A stretch of 64,000 nt of DNA from Vibrio lentus (GTDB lineage Bacteria > Pseudomonadota > Gammaproteobacteria > Enterobacterales > Vibrionaceae): contig NZ_JAUFQE010000002.1 of assembly GCF_030409755.1 (NCBI RefSeq), positions 1,612,001 through 1,676,000 on the forward strand, written 5' to 3'. A program made the position numbers and the translations under genes. Shown one piece after another: positions 28,319 to 38,611 of this stretch. Under the pieces are notes generated by a model that saw only the letters and a list, made by a program, of their open reading frames with translations, ran no database searches and was not told the origin of the DNA. The stretch's first letter is position 1; the number at the start of each line of letters is the position of its first letter.

Positions 28319-29360
28319 ACCTTGCTATTGCAGAAGTTGAGAACAATATAAACAACGTTGTTTTATGGAAAAAAGATGACACCGTGACCATCAATAAGCA
28401 ATTCATTCTTGATGCTACTGGTGTCAAATTTAACATCGACCAAATGAGACCAATGAACCTCTATGTTCGTGTGGGCAATACTTTGAGTAATGGTATTCAA
28501 TTTGTTCCATCTTTCGCTCAAAGTAACTCAGAGACATTCGGCCGAGTCTCAACAAATGACTGTTCAGTAATCTCAAACACGACAGGTGACCTGCTCGCGA
28601 AAGGCATCAAACAACGCACATGCGTAGAAGCACACGGTTATAAAATCCCATTGTTGATTGAAGATAAAACTGTAAACAATTCGGAAGCAAAGGTCGCACA
28701 CTTTAAGAACATCATGCAATATTACCTTGATAGCTTCCCCGCTCAAGTGACTAAGGCCATTTATGATAGTAAAGCTGCGATGGCATTCTTTTACGATGAA
28801 GATTGGGCTGATGGTCCGAATAGAGATGCAGGCGAATATTTAGATGAGAATTACCGCTTCCAAGATCTGTTCGCGACTGAAACTACAGACACGACAACAG
28901 GCGAGAACAAACCGGACTTGGCAATGAAAAGAGACGCCGCGTTTGAAGAAATCATCCACTTTGTACACGATTACGGTGTGATGAATTTAGCGGTTCAGTC
29001 GCCTTCATCAAAATGGGGCGTGATGCAAAAAGAGTTAGATGAACTGAATGAGAAAGCGATTCTTGCGGGCTCTTACTTTCCTAACGGCCAAGACTCGACG
29101 ATTGTTGAAGCTGATCTAGACGCAGAGTCGTACGACCAAGAATACCTAGCCTACTCTCTTTATGCCTACTACGACCTCAACTTTAAGGGTTACAACGCGC
29201 AAGAATTAAGCTCAGCAACGTTCGCAGAGCTACAAGCGAACGACCCTGAGATGGTTAAGTTTATGGAGCAGTACTTCCCTACTCGCGCAGCCCTGAAAGC
29301 TAAATTCCCAGGCTATCCGAACAACTAGTTTGGATTCGGAACTCTAACTAACACGCACAA

Positions 29361-29393
29361 AAAAGCCGAATGTGATAATCACATTCGGCTTTT
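29361..29393. terminator. Bidirectional terminator between lipoprotein and chemoreceptor genes
   Basis: Fifteen-base perfect arms (29361-29375 and 29379-29393) around TAA, with A-rich and T-rich edges, serving convergent genes. Confidence 0.9.
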
Positions 29394-29410
29394 AAATAAC
29401 AAGTTAGCGC

Positions 29411-31294
29411 TTACAGCTTGAAGCGGCTAATTTCGCTTTCTAGCTCGTGAGACAGTTCAGACAGCTGCGCTGCTTGCTCTGCCGCTTGGTGTGCTTCGTC
29501 AGCCAACTCGTTAGACACGTCACGGATTCCCTCAGTGTTACGAGTAATCTCAGACGTTACTGACGCTTGCTCTTCTGCAGCAGAAGCAATCTGTGTTGCC
29601 ATATCGCTAATGCGTTCAACGGCAGCATGAATTTGCGTTAGGCTTGCAGCCGCTGAGTTTGCGTCATCAACACTGGTTTCAGCAAGCGTACGGCTATCAT
29701 TCATGATGTTAACCGCTTTGCCTGTTGTACCTTGCAGCAATTCGATAGTTTGTTGAATCTCTTGCGTTGAACCGTGTGTACGTTGGCTCAGAACACGAAC
29801 TTCATCAGCAACAACCGCAAAGCCACGACCTTGCTCACCCGCACGTGCAGCTTCAATAGCAGCGTTTAGTGCAAGTAGGTTAGTCTGTTCAGCGATACCT
29901 TGAATGTTCGACAAGATAGCGTTGATGCTGTTGCCGTGCTCTTCAAGCTCAAGAATCACATTAGTTGCGATTTGAACTTCTTGAGCAAGGTTTTGGATTG
30001 AGCTTTGAGTCTGTGTCACTTGACCAGTACCGTGCTCACACGCACCAACCGCTTCAGATGAGTTCTGTGCAGTGTGGTCAGCGTTACCCGCGATCTCTTG
30101 TGTTGCTGCAGCCATTTCGTTAACGGCTGTTGCGACCATGTTGATTTCGTCTTGTTGCATCTGGATGCGAGCACTACGCTCTTCAGCTTGTGATGCCGTT
30201 TGACGCGCTTGGTTACCCAACGCAGCAGACACTTCACTTAGCTTAATAACCATAGTGTGCATGTTGCCCACGAAACGGTTGAAGTTTGCAGCAAGCTGAC
30301 CAATCTCGTCATCGCTCTTAGGCTCAAGACGCTGAGTCAGATCGCCTTCACCTGAAGCAATTTCTTCAAGTGCAGCAGAAACACGGTTTAGATCGCGGAA
30401 TAGGAAGCTCACTAACCAAGAAACCAATACGATCACGATAAGCGTAATTACAACAGCCGTCATGATTAGCTGAGTAAGCAGTGTTGAGTGGTTCGCTTCT
30501 TCAGTCGCTCGGTCCATCTGAACCGCGAAGATCCAGTTAGTGTTAGGAACTTTAGTGAAGTAAAGCAGCTTCTCAGCGCCACGCTCTTTGATGATCTCGA
30601 TGCTACCAGTACGCACTGCGTTCTCAATGATAGGCATAGAGATGTCATTTGAAAGCTGGCTTACCGGCTTAAGGCTCAATGCTGAATCTGGGTGTGCTAG
30701 GAATGTGCCGTCAGAGGCATCAATTAGCATCGCGTTTGCGTTGTCACCAACATCTAGGCTAATTACATCGTTAACCAATTGATCGATAAGTACATCTGCA
30801 CCTACTACACCAACAAGTTTTCCGTTATGACGCACAGGTTCTGCAATTGTTACTAGCAATGCTTTAGTGATCGCATCTTGGTAAGCAGTCGTGATGATTT
30901 GCTTACCCGCTGCGTTTGCTTCTTGGTACCAAGGACGTTGACGAGGATCGTAACCTGCGCGATTACGTTCAGGATGTGAACGGTACATTCCGCCTTCTGG
31001 AGTACCTAAAAAGATATCGTCAAAACCACCCGCTACACGAGCTTGTTTAAGGAAAGGAACAACATCATCCTCTCGTGAAAAGTCATTAAATGCTGATGCG
31101 ATATCGGTACGGATATCAATCCAGTTTTTAATACCTTCAGATGCTGCTTCTGATACGCTTTCAGCTCGTAGGTATACGCCATTACGAGTCTGTTCAAATA
31201 ATTGGTTTGCTGACAACCAAGTCAACGCTGTAGCCATAACGACAACAGCAGATAGGCTAGCACCTATCAACTTCTGCTTTAGTGTTAGTTTCAT
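29411..31294 (-). CDS. Methyl-accepting chemotaxis protein with dCache sensor
   Basis: 627 residues. First membrane helix about 9-30; periplasmic double-Cache sensor about 35-270; second helix about 275-297; HAMP about 298-350; signalling hairpin to the end with the conserved [19 protein letters not shown] tip. In the sensor [12 protein letters not shown], then AYQD and GVVGADV match the pattern of amino acid-binding dCache domains (Tyr, Arg, Trp-Tyr, Asp). Amino acids are therefore the probable attractants. There is no C-terminal CheR-binding pentapeptide. Single-gene unit. Confidence 0.93.
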   Translation of the reverse strand: MKLTLKQKLIGASLSAVVVMATALTWLSANQLFEQTRNGVYLRAESVSEAASEGIKNWIDIRTDIASAFNDFSREDDVVPFLKQARVAGGFDDIFLGTPEGGMYRSHPERNRAGYDPRQRPWYQEANAAGKQIITTAYQDAITKALLVTIAEPVRHNGKLVGVVGADVLIDQLVNDVISLDVGDNANAMLIDASDGTFLAHPDSALSLKPVSQLSNDISMPIIENAVRTGSIEIIKERGAEKLLYFTKVPNTNWIFAVQMDRATEEANHSTLLTQLIMTAVVITLIVIVLVSWLVSFLFRDLNRVSAALEEIASGEGDLTQRLEPKSDDEIGQLAANFNRFVGNMHTMVIKLSEVSAALGNQARQTASQAEERSARIQMQQDEINMVATAVNEMAAATQEIAGNADHTAQNSSEAVGACEHGTGQVTQTQSSIQNLAQEVQIATNVILELEEHGNSINAILSNIQGIAEQTNLLALNAAIEAARAGEQGRGFAVVADEVRVLSQRTHGSTQEIQQTIELLQGTTGKAVNIMNDSRTLAETSVDDANSAAASLTQIHAAVERISDMATQIASAAEEQASVTSEITRNTEGIRDVSNELADEAHQAAEQAAQLSELSHELESEISRFKL

Positions 31295-31617
31295 GTCAAA
31301 GTTTCACGAGTGGTGGGAAATCTCGCGCATACTACCCAATATCAGTATTAAATTCGAGCGATTTCACAATTTAATATTGGAATATATTTTTATGTAAACC
31401 ATGGCCTTAGCTTATGCCAATTCCTTGGCTTTTCGCCAAATTCACGGCGCTATTAAGTGTATGGTTATTAGAAAATATGTCAGCTTCAATACGGTAAAAT
31501 AGGTATTGGAATAGATAGAAAAATAGATGTAAAAAAGGCAGGAGAGTTTCCTCACCTGCCTTCTTATTATTTAGCATTCGACCGTCTATAAATCGCGGTC
31601 GATTTTAGCTTTAAAGG
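31295..31617. other. Gap between chemoreceptor and BCCT genes
   Basis: Contains the chemoreceptor promoter (not placed) and the terminator of the BCCT gene at 31535-31562. No other feature seen. Confidence 0.6.
31535..31562 (-). terminator. Terminator of the first BCCT gene
   Basis: Arms AAGGCAGGAGAG and CTCACCTGCCTT (one mismatch) with a TTTC loop; six T follow on the minus strand. Confidence 0.8.
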
Positions 31618-33189
31618 TTAGCGCTTTTCTGTACGCATACCCATTAGCAAGCTCACACACATCAGTAATAGAATGATGGTGAATGGCAATGCTGTCGAGA
31701 TAGCACCTGCTTGCAGAGCTTGTACTGCTTCGGTACCGCCAACCCATAATAGAGCCACAGCAATAGCACCTTCAAGGAACGCCCAGAACACACGTTGAGG
31801 CACTGGCGTATCAACTTTACCACCGGCGGTGATGCTGTCGATTACTAAAGAGCCTGAGTCAGACGATGTAATGAAGAATACTAGAACCAAGATAACCGCA
31901 ATGATTGATAGCAACGTACCGAACGGTAGAGCATCAAACATCTGGAACATCGCTAGTGATACATCAGTCAAACCATCTTGACCAAGGATACCCACGTTAT
32001 TCACAATTTGGTCAATCGCCATGCCGCCGAATACTGACATCCAAATGATAGTAACCGTCGTTGGAACAATCAGAACCGCTGTGATGAACTCACGAACAGT
32101 ACGACCTTTAGAAACACGCGCGATAAACATACCTACGAATGGTGACCATGAAATCCACCAAGCCCAGTAGAATACCGTCCAACCGTGCATCCACGCTTCA
32201 TCTTCACGACCATGAGGGTTACTCAAAGGAATGATGTTTTCAACGTATGCCATAAAGGTTGTTGGGATAGAACCTAAACTCACCGCATAGCCGATTAGAG
32301 CCACTAAGATAAGCAGTAGGAAAGCAACCAACATGTTAATGTTACTGATAACTTTAACGCCACCATCAATACCGCGAAGTACTGAAACAACCGCTAATAA
32401 GGTTACTACGGTAATAACAACAACTTGTAACCCCAAGCCAGCCTCGATTCCGAAGACATGCTGGATACCACTTGCTGCTTGTTGCGCACCTAAGCCCAGC
32501 GACGTCGCCAAACCAAACAGCGTTGCAAGAACCGCTAGAATATCAACAATGTGACCAGCCCAACCCCACGCTCTATCACCCAAGATTGGGTAGAAAATAG
32601 AACGAATAGAAAGAGGCAAACCTTTATTGTAAGAGAAGAAAGCAAGTGACAACGCTACAACACCATAAATAGCCCAAGGGTGAAGCCCCCAATGATACAT
32701 GGTTGCACCTAGTGCTAGCTTAGCCGCTTCTGGTGTATTCGCTTCAACACCTAACGGAGTCTCATACAAACCGGTGTAATATGCTGCTGGCTCTGCCACA
32801 CTCCAGAACATCAAGCCGATACCCATACCTGCGGCAAACAACATCGATAGCCAAGACATGAATGAGTAATCTGCGGTTGCATCAACGCCACCAAGGCGGA
32901 TTTTACCGTATGGCGAAACAATCAGGCCTAAACAGAAAATAACAAAAATGTTACCAGACCAGATGAACAACCAATCAAACGAGTTGATGATTTGGCCTTT
33001 AACACCATCAAGTGCTGCTTTTGCTGATGCAGTATCTGTAATAAGAATACCGATCAAAAACAAAGTAATTAGGCCTGCGCTAATACCAAATACAGGGTTA
33101 TGAACATCAAAGCCCCATTTTTGGACGTTATCTTGACCGACAGTGTAATCCGTACTGTCGATACTGTATTTATCTATACCTTTAGTCAT
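31618..33189 (-). CDS. BCCT-family betaine/choline-type transporter (copy A)
   Basis: 523 residues, about 12 membrane helices. The BCCT glycine-rich motif is AAGMGIGLMFWSVAEP, and the substrate-site tryptophan block is FYWAWWISWSPFVGMFIARV. It imports a compatible solute such as glycine betaine, choline or DMSP, driven by Na+ or H+, for osmoprotection. The exact solute is not readable. It is a close paralogue of the next gene upstream; both begin with nearly the same sequence (YSIDxTDYTVGQDNVQKWGF), so a local duplication is clear. Each has its own terminator and upstream region of about 270 bases. Confidence 0.93.
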   Translation of the reverse strand: MTKGIDKYSIDSTDYTVGQDNVQKWGFDVHNPVFGISAGLITLFLIGILITDTASAKAALDGVKGQIINSFDWLFIWSGNIFVIFCLGLIVSPYGKIRLGGVDATADYSFMSWLSMLFAAGMGIGLMFWSVAEPAAYYTGLYETPLGVEANTPEAAKLALGATMYHWGLHPWAIYGVVALSLAFFSYNKGLPLSIRSIFYPILGDRAWGWAGHIVDILAVLATLFGLATSLGLGAQQAASGIQHVFGIEAGLGLQVVVITVVTLLAVVSVLRGIDGGVKVISNINMLVAFLLLILVALIGYAVSLGSIPTTFMAYVENIIPLSNPHGREDEAWMHGWTVFYWAWWISWSPFVGMFIARVSKGRTVREFITAVLIVPTTVTIIWMSVFGGMAIDQIVNNVGILGQDGLTDVSLAMFQMFDALPFGTLLSIIAVILVLVFFITSSDSGSLVIDSITAGGKVDTPVPQRVFWAFLEGAIAVALLWVGGTEAVQALQAGAISTALPFTIILLLMCVSLLMGMRTEKR

Positions 33190-33420
33190 TATCCCTCTCT
33201 ACGGAATACTAATACGGTCTGTTGACCTCATATCCCTTACTTACCTGCGACTTAATCACAAACTCGAACATACGATCCAAGTAGTACAAGCTGTTGTCAC
33301 ATAATTCAAATACTTGGATGTCTGAAGTTTAGCAGGTTAACTTATTGTTTTCAGTAAACCAGAATCGGTTCGATGAGTTTTCAAGCAAAATTCACGTAAT
33401 TACTCGAATTACTGACGAAA

Positions 33421-33445
33421 AAAAGGCCGACTCTGTCGACCTTTA
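33421..33445 (-). terminator. Terminator of the second BCCT gene
   Basis: AAAGGCCGA and TCGACCTTT-type arms with one wobble around CTCTG; T-run on the minus strand. Confidence 0.7.
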
Positions 33446-33459
33446 TTTGGAAAATACTT

Positions 33460-35058
33460 TTAGCTCAAAGCACTTTGCTGCTTAACCAATTGATTTTCTG
33501 TCCGTAAACCTAGCAATAAGCTTAGGCACATAAGCAATAATATGAATGCAAATGGTAACGCCATTGATACCGTTCCGGCTTGTAGTGCTTGGATGGATTC
33601 AGTACCGCCAACCCAAAGTAAAACCGCGGCAATCGCACCACCCATCAGCGCCCAAAATACACGCTGTGGTACTGGCGCATCGACTTTACCACCAGAGGTA
33701 ATGCTATCGATAACTAACGAACCTGAATCCGAAGAAGTGATGAAGAACACCATAATCAGACCAATCGAAACGACTGAAAGCACAGAGCTCATTGGCAGCG
33801 CATCATAAGTGTGGAATAGAGAAAGCGTAATATCTTGCAAACCATTGACACCGATCTCACCAACCTTGTTCGCCACTTGATCAATCGCGATACCACCAAA
33901 AATAGCCATCCAGATGATGATTACTGTCGTTGGGATGAACAGTACCGCCACGATGAATTCACGAATTGTACGACCTTTAGAGATGCGAGCGATAAACATA
34001 CCAACGAATGGTGACCAAGACATCCACCAAGCCCAGTAGAATACAGTCCAACCCTGCATCCAAGTTTCATCATCACGACCATGAGGATTACTTAAAGGAA
34101 TAAAGTTTTCGATATAGCCCATCAATGCCGTTGGAATGGCTTTAATACCTGCCATGCCACCAGCGATGGTCACGAAGATTAGCAAGCCCAAAGCAACCAA
34201 CATGTTGACGTTACTTAGAACCTTTACACCGCCGTTAATGCCGCGAACCACTGACATTGTTGCTAAGAAAGTGACTACTGCGATAACAATCAGCTGCATG
34301 CCAATACCACCATCGGTACCAAACACATGGTTAATACCACTGGTAGCTTGTTGTGCGCCTAAGCCAAGTGATGTTGCAAGGCCAAAAAGCGTTGCAAGCA
34401 CAGCCACGATATCAACGATATGACCAAACCAACCCCAAGTTCTGTCGCCTAAGATCGGGTAGAAAATAGAACGAATCGAAAGCGGTAAGCCTTTATTGAA
34501 GGTGAAAAAAGCGAGGGCTAGAGCAACAACGGCGTAAATAGCCCAACCGTGAAGACCCCAGTTGTAGATAGTTGCGCCGAGCGCCAACTTAGCCGCTTCA
34601 GGAGAATAAGCTTCAACACCGAGTGGCGTTTCATACCAGCCCGTAAAGTAAGCTACTGGCTCTGCAACACCCCAGAACATCAAACCAATACCCATTCCCG
34701 CGGCGAATAACATCGACATCCAAGATAGGTTGGAGTGCTCTGCTTTGGCATCATTGCCACCAATACGTATCTTGCCATACGGGGAGACAATGAGGGCAAA
34801 ACAGAAAATAACAAAGATGTTGGCTGCCCACATGAAGAAACCGTCGAAGTTACCGATGACTTTCCATTTAATTCCATCAAGTGCTGATTTTGCGGTTTCA
34901 GGGTCTGCGACTAAAAGTGCGACTAGGAAGAGAATAATCGCTCCAGCGCTGATTCCAAATACTGGGTTATGAACATCAAAACCCCATTTCTGAACGTTAT
35001 CTTGTCCTACTGTATAATCGGTATTATCAATACTATACCTATCTTTTACAGGCTCCAT
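33460..35058 (-). CDS. BCCT-family betaine/choline-type transporter (copy B)
   Basis: 532 residues with the same layout as copy A: AAGMGIGLMFWGVAEP and FYWAWWMSWSPFVGMFIARI. The copies are near-identical through the transport core and differ mostly in helix faces and in the last residues (this one ends QLVKQQSALS). That suggests divergence in substrate preference or regulation. The upstream 169 bases hold the promoter; the two-component pair begins beyond it on the same strand, with no obvious terminator between, so read-through from the response regulator gene is possible. Confidence 0.93.
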   Translation of the reverse strand: MEPVKDRYSIDNTDYTVGQDNVQKWGFDVHNPVFGISAGAIILFLVALLVADPETAKSALDGIKWKVIGNFDGFFMWAANIFVIFCFALIVSPYGKIRIGGNDAKAEHSNLSWMSMLFAAGMGIGLMFWGVAEPVAYFTGWYETPLGVEAYSPEAAKLALGATIYNWGLHGWAIYAVVALALAFFTFNKGLPLSIRSIFYPILGDRTWGWFGHIVDIVAVLATLFGLATSLGLGAQQATSGINHVFGTDGGIGMQLIVIAVVTFLATMSVVRGINGGVKVLSNVNMLVALGLLIFVTIAGGMAGIKAIPTALMGYIENFIPLSNPHGRDDETWMQGWTVFYWAWWMSWSPFVGMFIARISKGRTIREFIVAVLFIPTTVIIIWMAIFGGIAIDQVANKVGEIGVNGLQDITLSLFHTYDALPMSSVLSVVSIGLIMVFFITSSDSGSLVIDSITSGGKVDAPVPQRVFWALMGGAIAAVLLWVGGTESIQALQAGTVSMALPFAFILLLMCLSLLLGLRTENQLVKQQSALS

Positions 35059-35227
35059 GCTTCCTCTCTAATTTGTAGCGCACAGTTTGCAACATTGCAT
35101 TCGGCGCTTAAATTTCGAAAAGAAGAATATCAACCTGTCGCAAAAATACTAAAAAAACCTCCAAAAAGTAGGCATAAATGGCAAAGTTAGTAATTCAATT
35201 ACACTTTTCATGTAATTTAGCGTAAGA

Positions 35228-35866
35228 TCAGTCCACAAGCCCCAAATTGATAGCATACTTCGCCAATTCTGCAGTTGAGTGAATATCAAGCTTATGCTTA
35301 ATGTTTTGTCTGTGTGTTTCTACCGTTCGGTAACTGATATTTAATCCCTTCGCGATCTCTTTACTGCTCTCCCCTTTTGCCACCAATTTCAACACCGCTT
35401 CTTCACGTCTGCTCAATGGATTCTTGACAGATTGAGTCGGAGTAATCGGTTGAGTAAACAAATTCTGCGTCACTTTTTCACAGAAATAGGTCGAGCCTTG
35501 ATTGACCGTTTTGATCGCCTGCACCATTTTTTCAGCGGAAATCTCTTTCAACATATAGCCGACTGCGCCCGACTGCATCACCTTCATGATGTATTCACGG
35601 TTGTTATGCATAGTCAGCATCAGCACCTTCGCATCAGGGTCTTCTTCTTTAATCAGGTGGGTTGCATCAATGCCGTTCATAATAGGCATGCTAATATCCA
35701 TCAAGACCACATCGGGACGTAAAGACTTAACAACCTCTACCGCTTCTAAACCATTACTGGCGGTACCTATCACACAAATATCTGGCTCGAGTTCCAATCT
35801 CGCCATAAAGCCATCCAGTACCACTTGGTGATCGTCAGCGATCACAACTCGAATAACTTCACTCAT
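35228..35866 (-). CDS. NarL/LuxR-type response regulator
   Basis: 212 residues. Receiver domain 5-120 with acidic pair Asp11/Asp12, phospho-acceptor Asp57 in VVLMDISMP and Lys in YMLKEIS; LuxR-type helix-turn-helix about 148-208 (SRREEAVLKLVAKGESSKEI). Overlaps the sensor kinase gene by eight bases. It should activate its target when phosphorylated. The neighbouring TRAP operon upstream is the obvious target; the BCCT genes are the alternative. Confidence 0.92.
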   Translation of the reverse strand: MSEVIRVVIADDHQVVLDGFMARLELEPDICVIGTASNGLEAVEVVKSLRPDVVLMDISMPIMNGIDATHLIKEEDPDAKVLMLTMHNNREYIMKVMQSGAVGYMLKEISAEKMVQAIKTVNQGSTYFCEKVTQNLFTQPITPTQSVKNPLSRREEAVLKLVAKGESSKEIAKGLNISYRTVETHRQNIKHKLDIHSTAELAKYAINLGLVD

Positions 35867-37214
35867 TCATTAATCCCTCTAGTGTCAGTAACACTGTAAT
35901 TTCCGTTCCGAGGCCAATCTCACTCATTAGTTCAAAATCCCCACCAATGAACTCCACTCGCTCTCTCATATTACGCAGACCAATCCCTCGTTTTTCCATT
36001 GCTTTATAAGTGTTGAAACCGACACCATCGTCTTGGATCAGCAGTTGCAATACATTGCCAATTTGCTGCGCGATAACCGTCACTTTGGTCGCTTGTGCGT
36101 GCTTTTCTATGTTGTTCAAAGATTCTTGCACGACTCGATACAAGGTCGTTGCGGCTTCTGATTTGAGCTTGCCGGGTTGAGTGCTGAACAAAGTCTCGAC
36201 TTCAATACCCGAGTGAGCCTGAAAATCCAACAACAACGAAGACAATGCCGCTTCTAAGCCGATATCATCCAGTGAACTTGGTCGAAGTTGATGGGAGATG
36301 TGCCTCACCTCTTCAATCGCTCGCATCAGTGAATGCTGAGACTTATTCAAGTGCGCCTTGAGATCTTCATTTTGTAACTTATTACCAAGCAGTTCTAAAT
36401 GGCAACGACTTGATACTAATAATTGATTAATACCGTCATGTAGCTCTCGCGCTAAATGCTTCTTCTCGTCTTCTTGAAACATCACCGTTTTATGGGCGAG
36501 CTCTTTCAAATTATTATCCGCGATTCGATGCTCGTGCATGTTGATGGCTAAGGTCAACACGATGATCACCGCCACGGTCACGCTTAAAATGACCACAATG
36601 GAAAAGAACGTAGTTTCAATATTCTTGTTGATCGCAGCCTGCATCGAAGCCACTTCTTGATGTACGTCTTCAATATACAACCCCGTGCCAATCATCCAAT
36701 CCCAACGTTCTAACCAAGCCGCATAGCTCAGCTTAGAGACCACTTCGCCGGTTGAAGGCTTTTGCCACAGGTATTGGTGAAACCCGCCTCCGGTTTGCGC
36801 TTCCTTCAACAGCGCTTCGATTAGGAAATCGCCATCTTCATCTTGCAGTTGAAGTAGGTTTTGCCCAATCAACTCTGGCTGGATTGGATGAACCAAATTG
36901 GTTCCGTGGCGATCATACGCAAAGAAGTAACCGTCAGAACCATACCTAAGTTTAGACAATATGGTTCGAACTTCTCTTTTGGCTTGGGCTTCTTGGATAT
37001 CGGGATCGTTGTAGATATGTTCGATGGCATCAAATGCGAGATCGACAGTGTCTTTGAGGGCGTTTTCACGCGACTTGATTAAGCTGTCTCTGAAGATCTC
37101 GACCTCTTTCGCACCCAACGTCTTGGTTTGATGCAACGAGATCCAACTAATGCTCGCCGTTACTAGCAGCAACGGGAGTAACGTCAGCAAAATCAGCTTA
37201 GCTTTTAGAGGCAT
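35859..37214 (-). CDS. Cache-domain sensor histidine kinase
   Basis: 451 residues. N-terminal helix (7-26), periplasmic single-Cache (sCache_2-type) sensor about 35-190 with RYGSDGYFFAYD and HPIQPELIGQNL, second helix about 203-225, then HisKA_3 with phospho-acceptor His259 in ARELHDGINQ, and a HATPase with DDGVGFNT and KRGIGLRNMRERVEFIGG. This NarX-type kinase pairs with the overlapping LuxR-type regulator. Cache kinases next to TRAP genes typically sense the carried organic acid. Confidence 0.92.
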   Translation of the reverse strand: MPLKAKLILLTLLPLLLVTASISWISLHQTKTLGAKEVEIFRDSLIKSRENALKDTVDLAFDAIEHIYNDPDIQEAQAKREVRTILSKLRYGSDGYFFAYDRHGTNLVHPIQPELIGQNLLQLQDEDGDFLIEALLKEAQTGGGFHQYLWQKPSTGEVVSKLSYAAWLERWDWMIGTGLYIEDVHQEVASMQAAINKNIETTFFSIVVILSVTVAVIIVLTLAINMHEHRIADNNLKELAHKTVMFQEDEKKHLARELHDGINQLLVSSRCHLELLGNKLQNEDLKAHLNKSQHSLMRAIEEVRHISHQLRPSSLDDIGLEAALSSLLLDFQAHSGIEVETLFSTQPGKLKSEAATTLYRVVQESLNNIEKHAQATKVTVIAQQIGNVLQLLIQDDGVGFNTYKAMEKRGIGLRNMRERVEFIGGDFELMSEIGLGTEITVLLTLEGLMNE

Positions 37215-37229
37215 TCCTTTTCCTCACAA

Positions 37230-37262
37230 AAAACGGCTTACTGAACATCAATAAGCCGTTTT
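37230..37262 (-). terminator. Terminator of the TRAP operon
   Basis: AAAACGGCTTA and TAAGCCGTTTT arms, 11-base loop, T-run on the minus strand. It separates the TRAP operon from the kinase gene. Confidence 0.85.
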
Positions 37263-37318
37263 ACTTTATCAATTTATAGATAGCCGTTGAAACATATCAT
37301 TCACATTCTAGGCTTCAC

Positions 37319-38602
37319 TCACATTCCATAGAAAGATGGGAAAGCGAGAAGTGATCCAAGTACGAGGATTTGAATCAGAATGAACGGCATCACGCCTCGG
37401 TAGATGTCCTTTGTGGTGACGCCTTTCGGTGCTACCCCTTTCAAATAGAACAAACTGAAGCCAAATGGCGGTGTTAAGAATGAGGTTTGCAGGTTCATTG
37501 CAATAAGGATAGCAAACCAAGTCATGTTGATGCCCATCAATTCAGCCACTGGCGCAATGATTGGCACGATAATGAAACAGATTTCTACGAAGTCGATGAA
37601 GAAACCCAAAATCAAAATAACCAACATGGTGATGATCAGGAAGCCCCACTTCTCACCTGGCAGCTGCAACATCCACTCTTCAACCAGATAATCACCGCCC
37701 GTGTAAGTGAACGCCATCGAGAATGCCGTCGCACCAAGCAGGATAGCAAAGACCATCGCGGTCACTTTCACTGTCTCTTTCGACGCAGCAAACACCATCG
37801 ACCAACTAAATTGACCGTATAACAGTGCAAGAACCAATGCACCTGCACCACCTAACGCTGCCGATTCAGTTGGCGTTGCTACACCAGCAAAGATAGAGCC
37901 CAATACAACAATGATCAGCGCTAGAGGTGGAAGAATCGCTTTAAGCGCATTAAACACTTCTTGCTTACGGCTAATGGAGTCATCACGCTCAATAGGTTGA
38001 GCCGATTCAGGGTTGAGCTTTGCGTATATCAAGATATAAACAATGTAAGCACCCACTAGCATCACACCCGGCCAAATTGCCGCTTGGAACAAGTCCCCAA
38101 CCGGTACACCCAATACATCACCTAATAAAATCAGGACGATGGATGGCGGAATGATTTGCCCTAACGTACCAGACGCACAGATGGTGCCGCAGGCTAACCC
38201 TTTGTCGTAGTTGTATTTGAGCATAACGGGCAGAGAGATAAGCCCCATTGCCACCACAGAAGCACCCACTACACCCGTAGATGCGGCAAGTAGCGAGCCC
38301 ACCAGCACGGTCGAGATAGCAATACCACCTCGAACACCACCAAACAATCGCCCCATTGACTCAAGCAACTGCTCAGCAAGCTTGGTCTTTTGTAGAACAA
38401 GCCCCATGAAAACGAACAATGGAACGGCCATCAGCACCGTATTTTCCATGATCGATTGAATTCGATATGGCATGAAGGCGAACATTTCGATGCCTTCAGC
38501 CCAAACACCAAAGATTAACGCGATACCACCAAAGGTGAACGCAACCGGGAAGCCAAGTAAAAGTGCAAACAAGGCTACGAAAAACATTACTATTCCAATC
38601 AT
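37319..38602 (-). CDS. dctM: TRAP transporter large permease (DctM type)
   Basis: 427 residues with about 12 hydrophobic helices and family blocks IPLFVFMGLVLQKT-like (here VPLFVFMGLVLQKT), GVVGASVVAMGLISLP, ASGTLGQIIPPSI and LGFFIDFVEICFIIVPI. It is the channel subunit of a binding-protein-dependent, Na+-driven importer. Begins ten bases after the small permease gene. Confidence 0.93.
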   Translation of the reverse strand: MIGIVMFFVALFALLLGFPVAFTFGGIALIFGVWAEGIEMFAFMPYRIQSIMENTVLMAVPLFVFMGLVLQKTKLAEQLLESMGRLFGGVRGGIAISTVLVGSLLAASTGVVGASVVAMGLISLPVMLKYNYDKGLACGTICASGTLGQIIPPSIVLILLGDVLGVPVGDLFQAAIWPGVMLVGAYIVYILIYAKLNPESAQPIERDDSISRKQEVFNALKAILPPLALIIVVLGSIFAGVATPTESAALGGAGALVLALLYGQFSWSMVFAASKETVKVTAMVFAILLGATAFSMAFTYTGGDYLVEEWMLQLPGEKWGFLIITMLVILILGFFIDFVEICFIIVPIIAPVAELMGINMTWFAILIAMNLQTSFLTPPFGFSLFYLKGVAPKGVTTKDIYRGVMPFILIQILVLGSLLAFPSFYGM

Positions 38603-38611
38603 GTTCAGCCT

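Larger units (their letters stand above)
26576..29328 (+). pseudogene. Lipoprotein gene split by an IS10-like element
   Basis: The reading frame from 26576 to 26987 continues without shift at 28319 once the IS and one 9-bp duplicate are removed. The restored gene would code for 473 residues. The N-terminus is a lipoprotein signal with lipobox LTAC followed by GGGSSGG, then a beta-rich Ig-like part. The larger C-terminal part contains FEEIIHFVHDYG (an ExxHxxH pattern that might bind metal) and ends DPEMVKFMEQYFPTRAALKA. Family not recognised; a surface metallopeptidase-like protein is a guess. As it stands the first half ends early inside the IS, and the second half has a possible GTG start at 28384 but no signal peptide, so the gene is almost certainly inactive. 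Confidence 0.85.
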
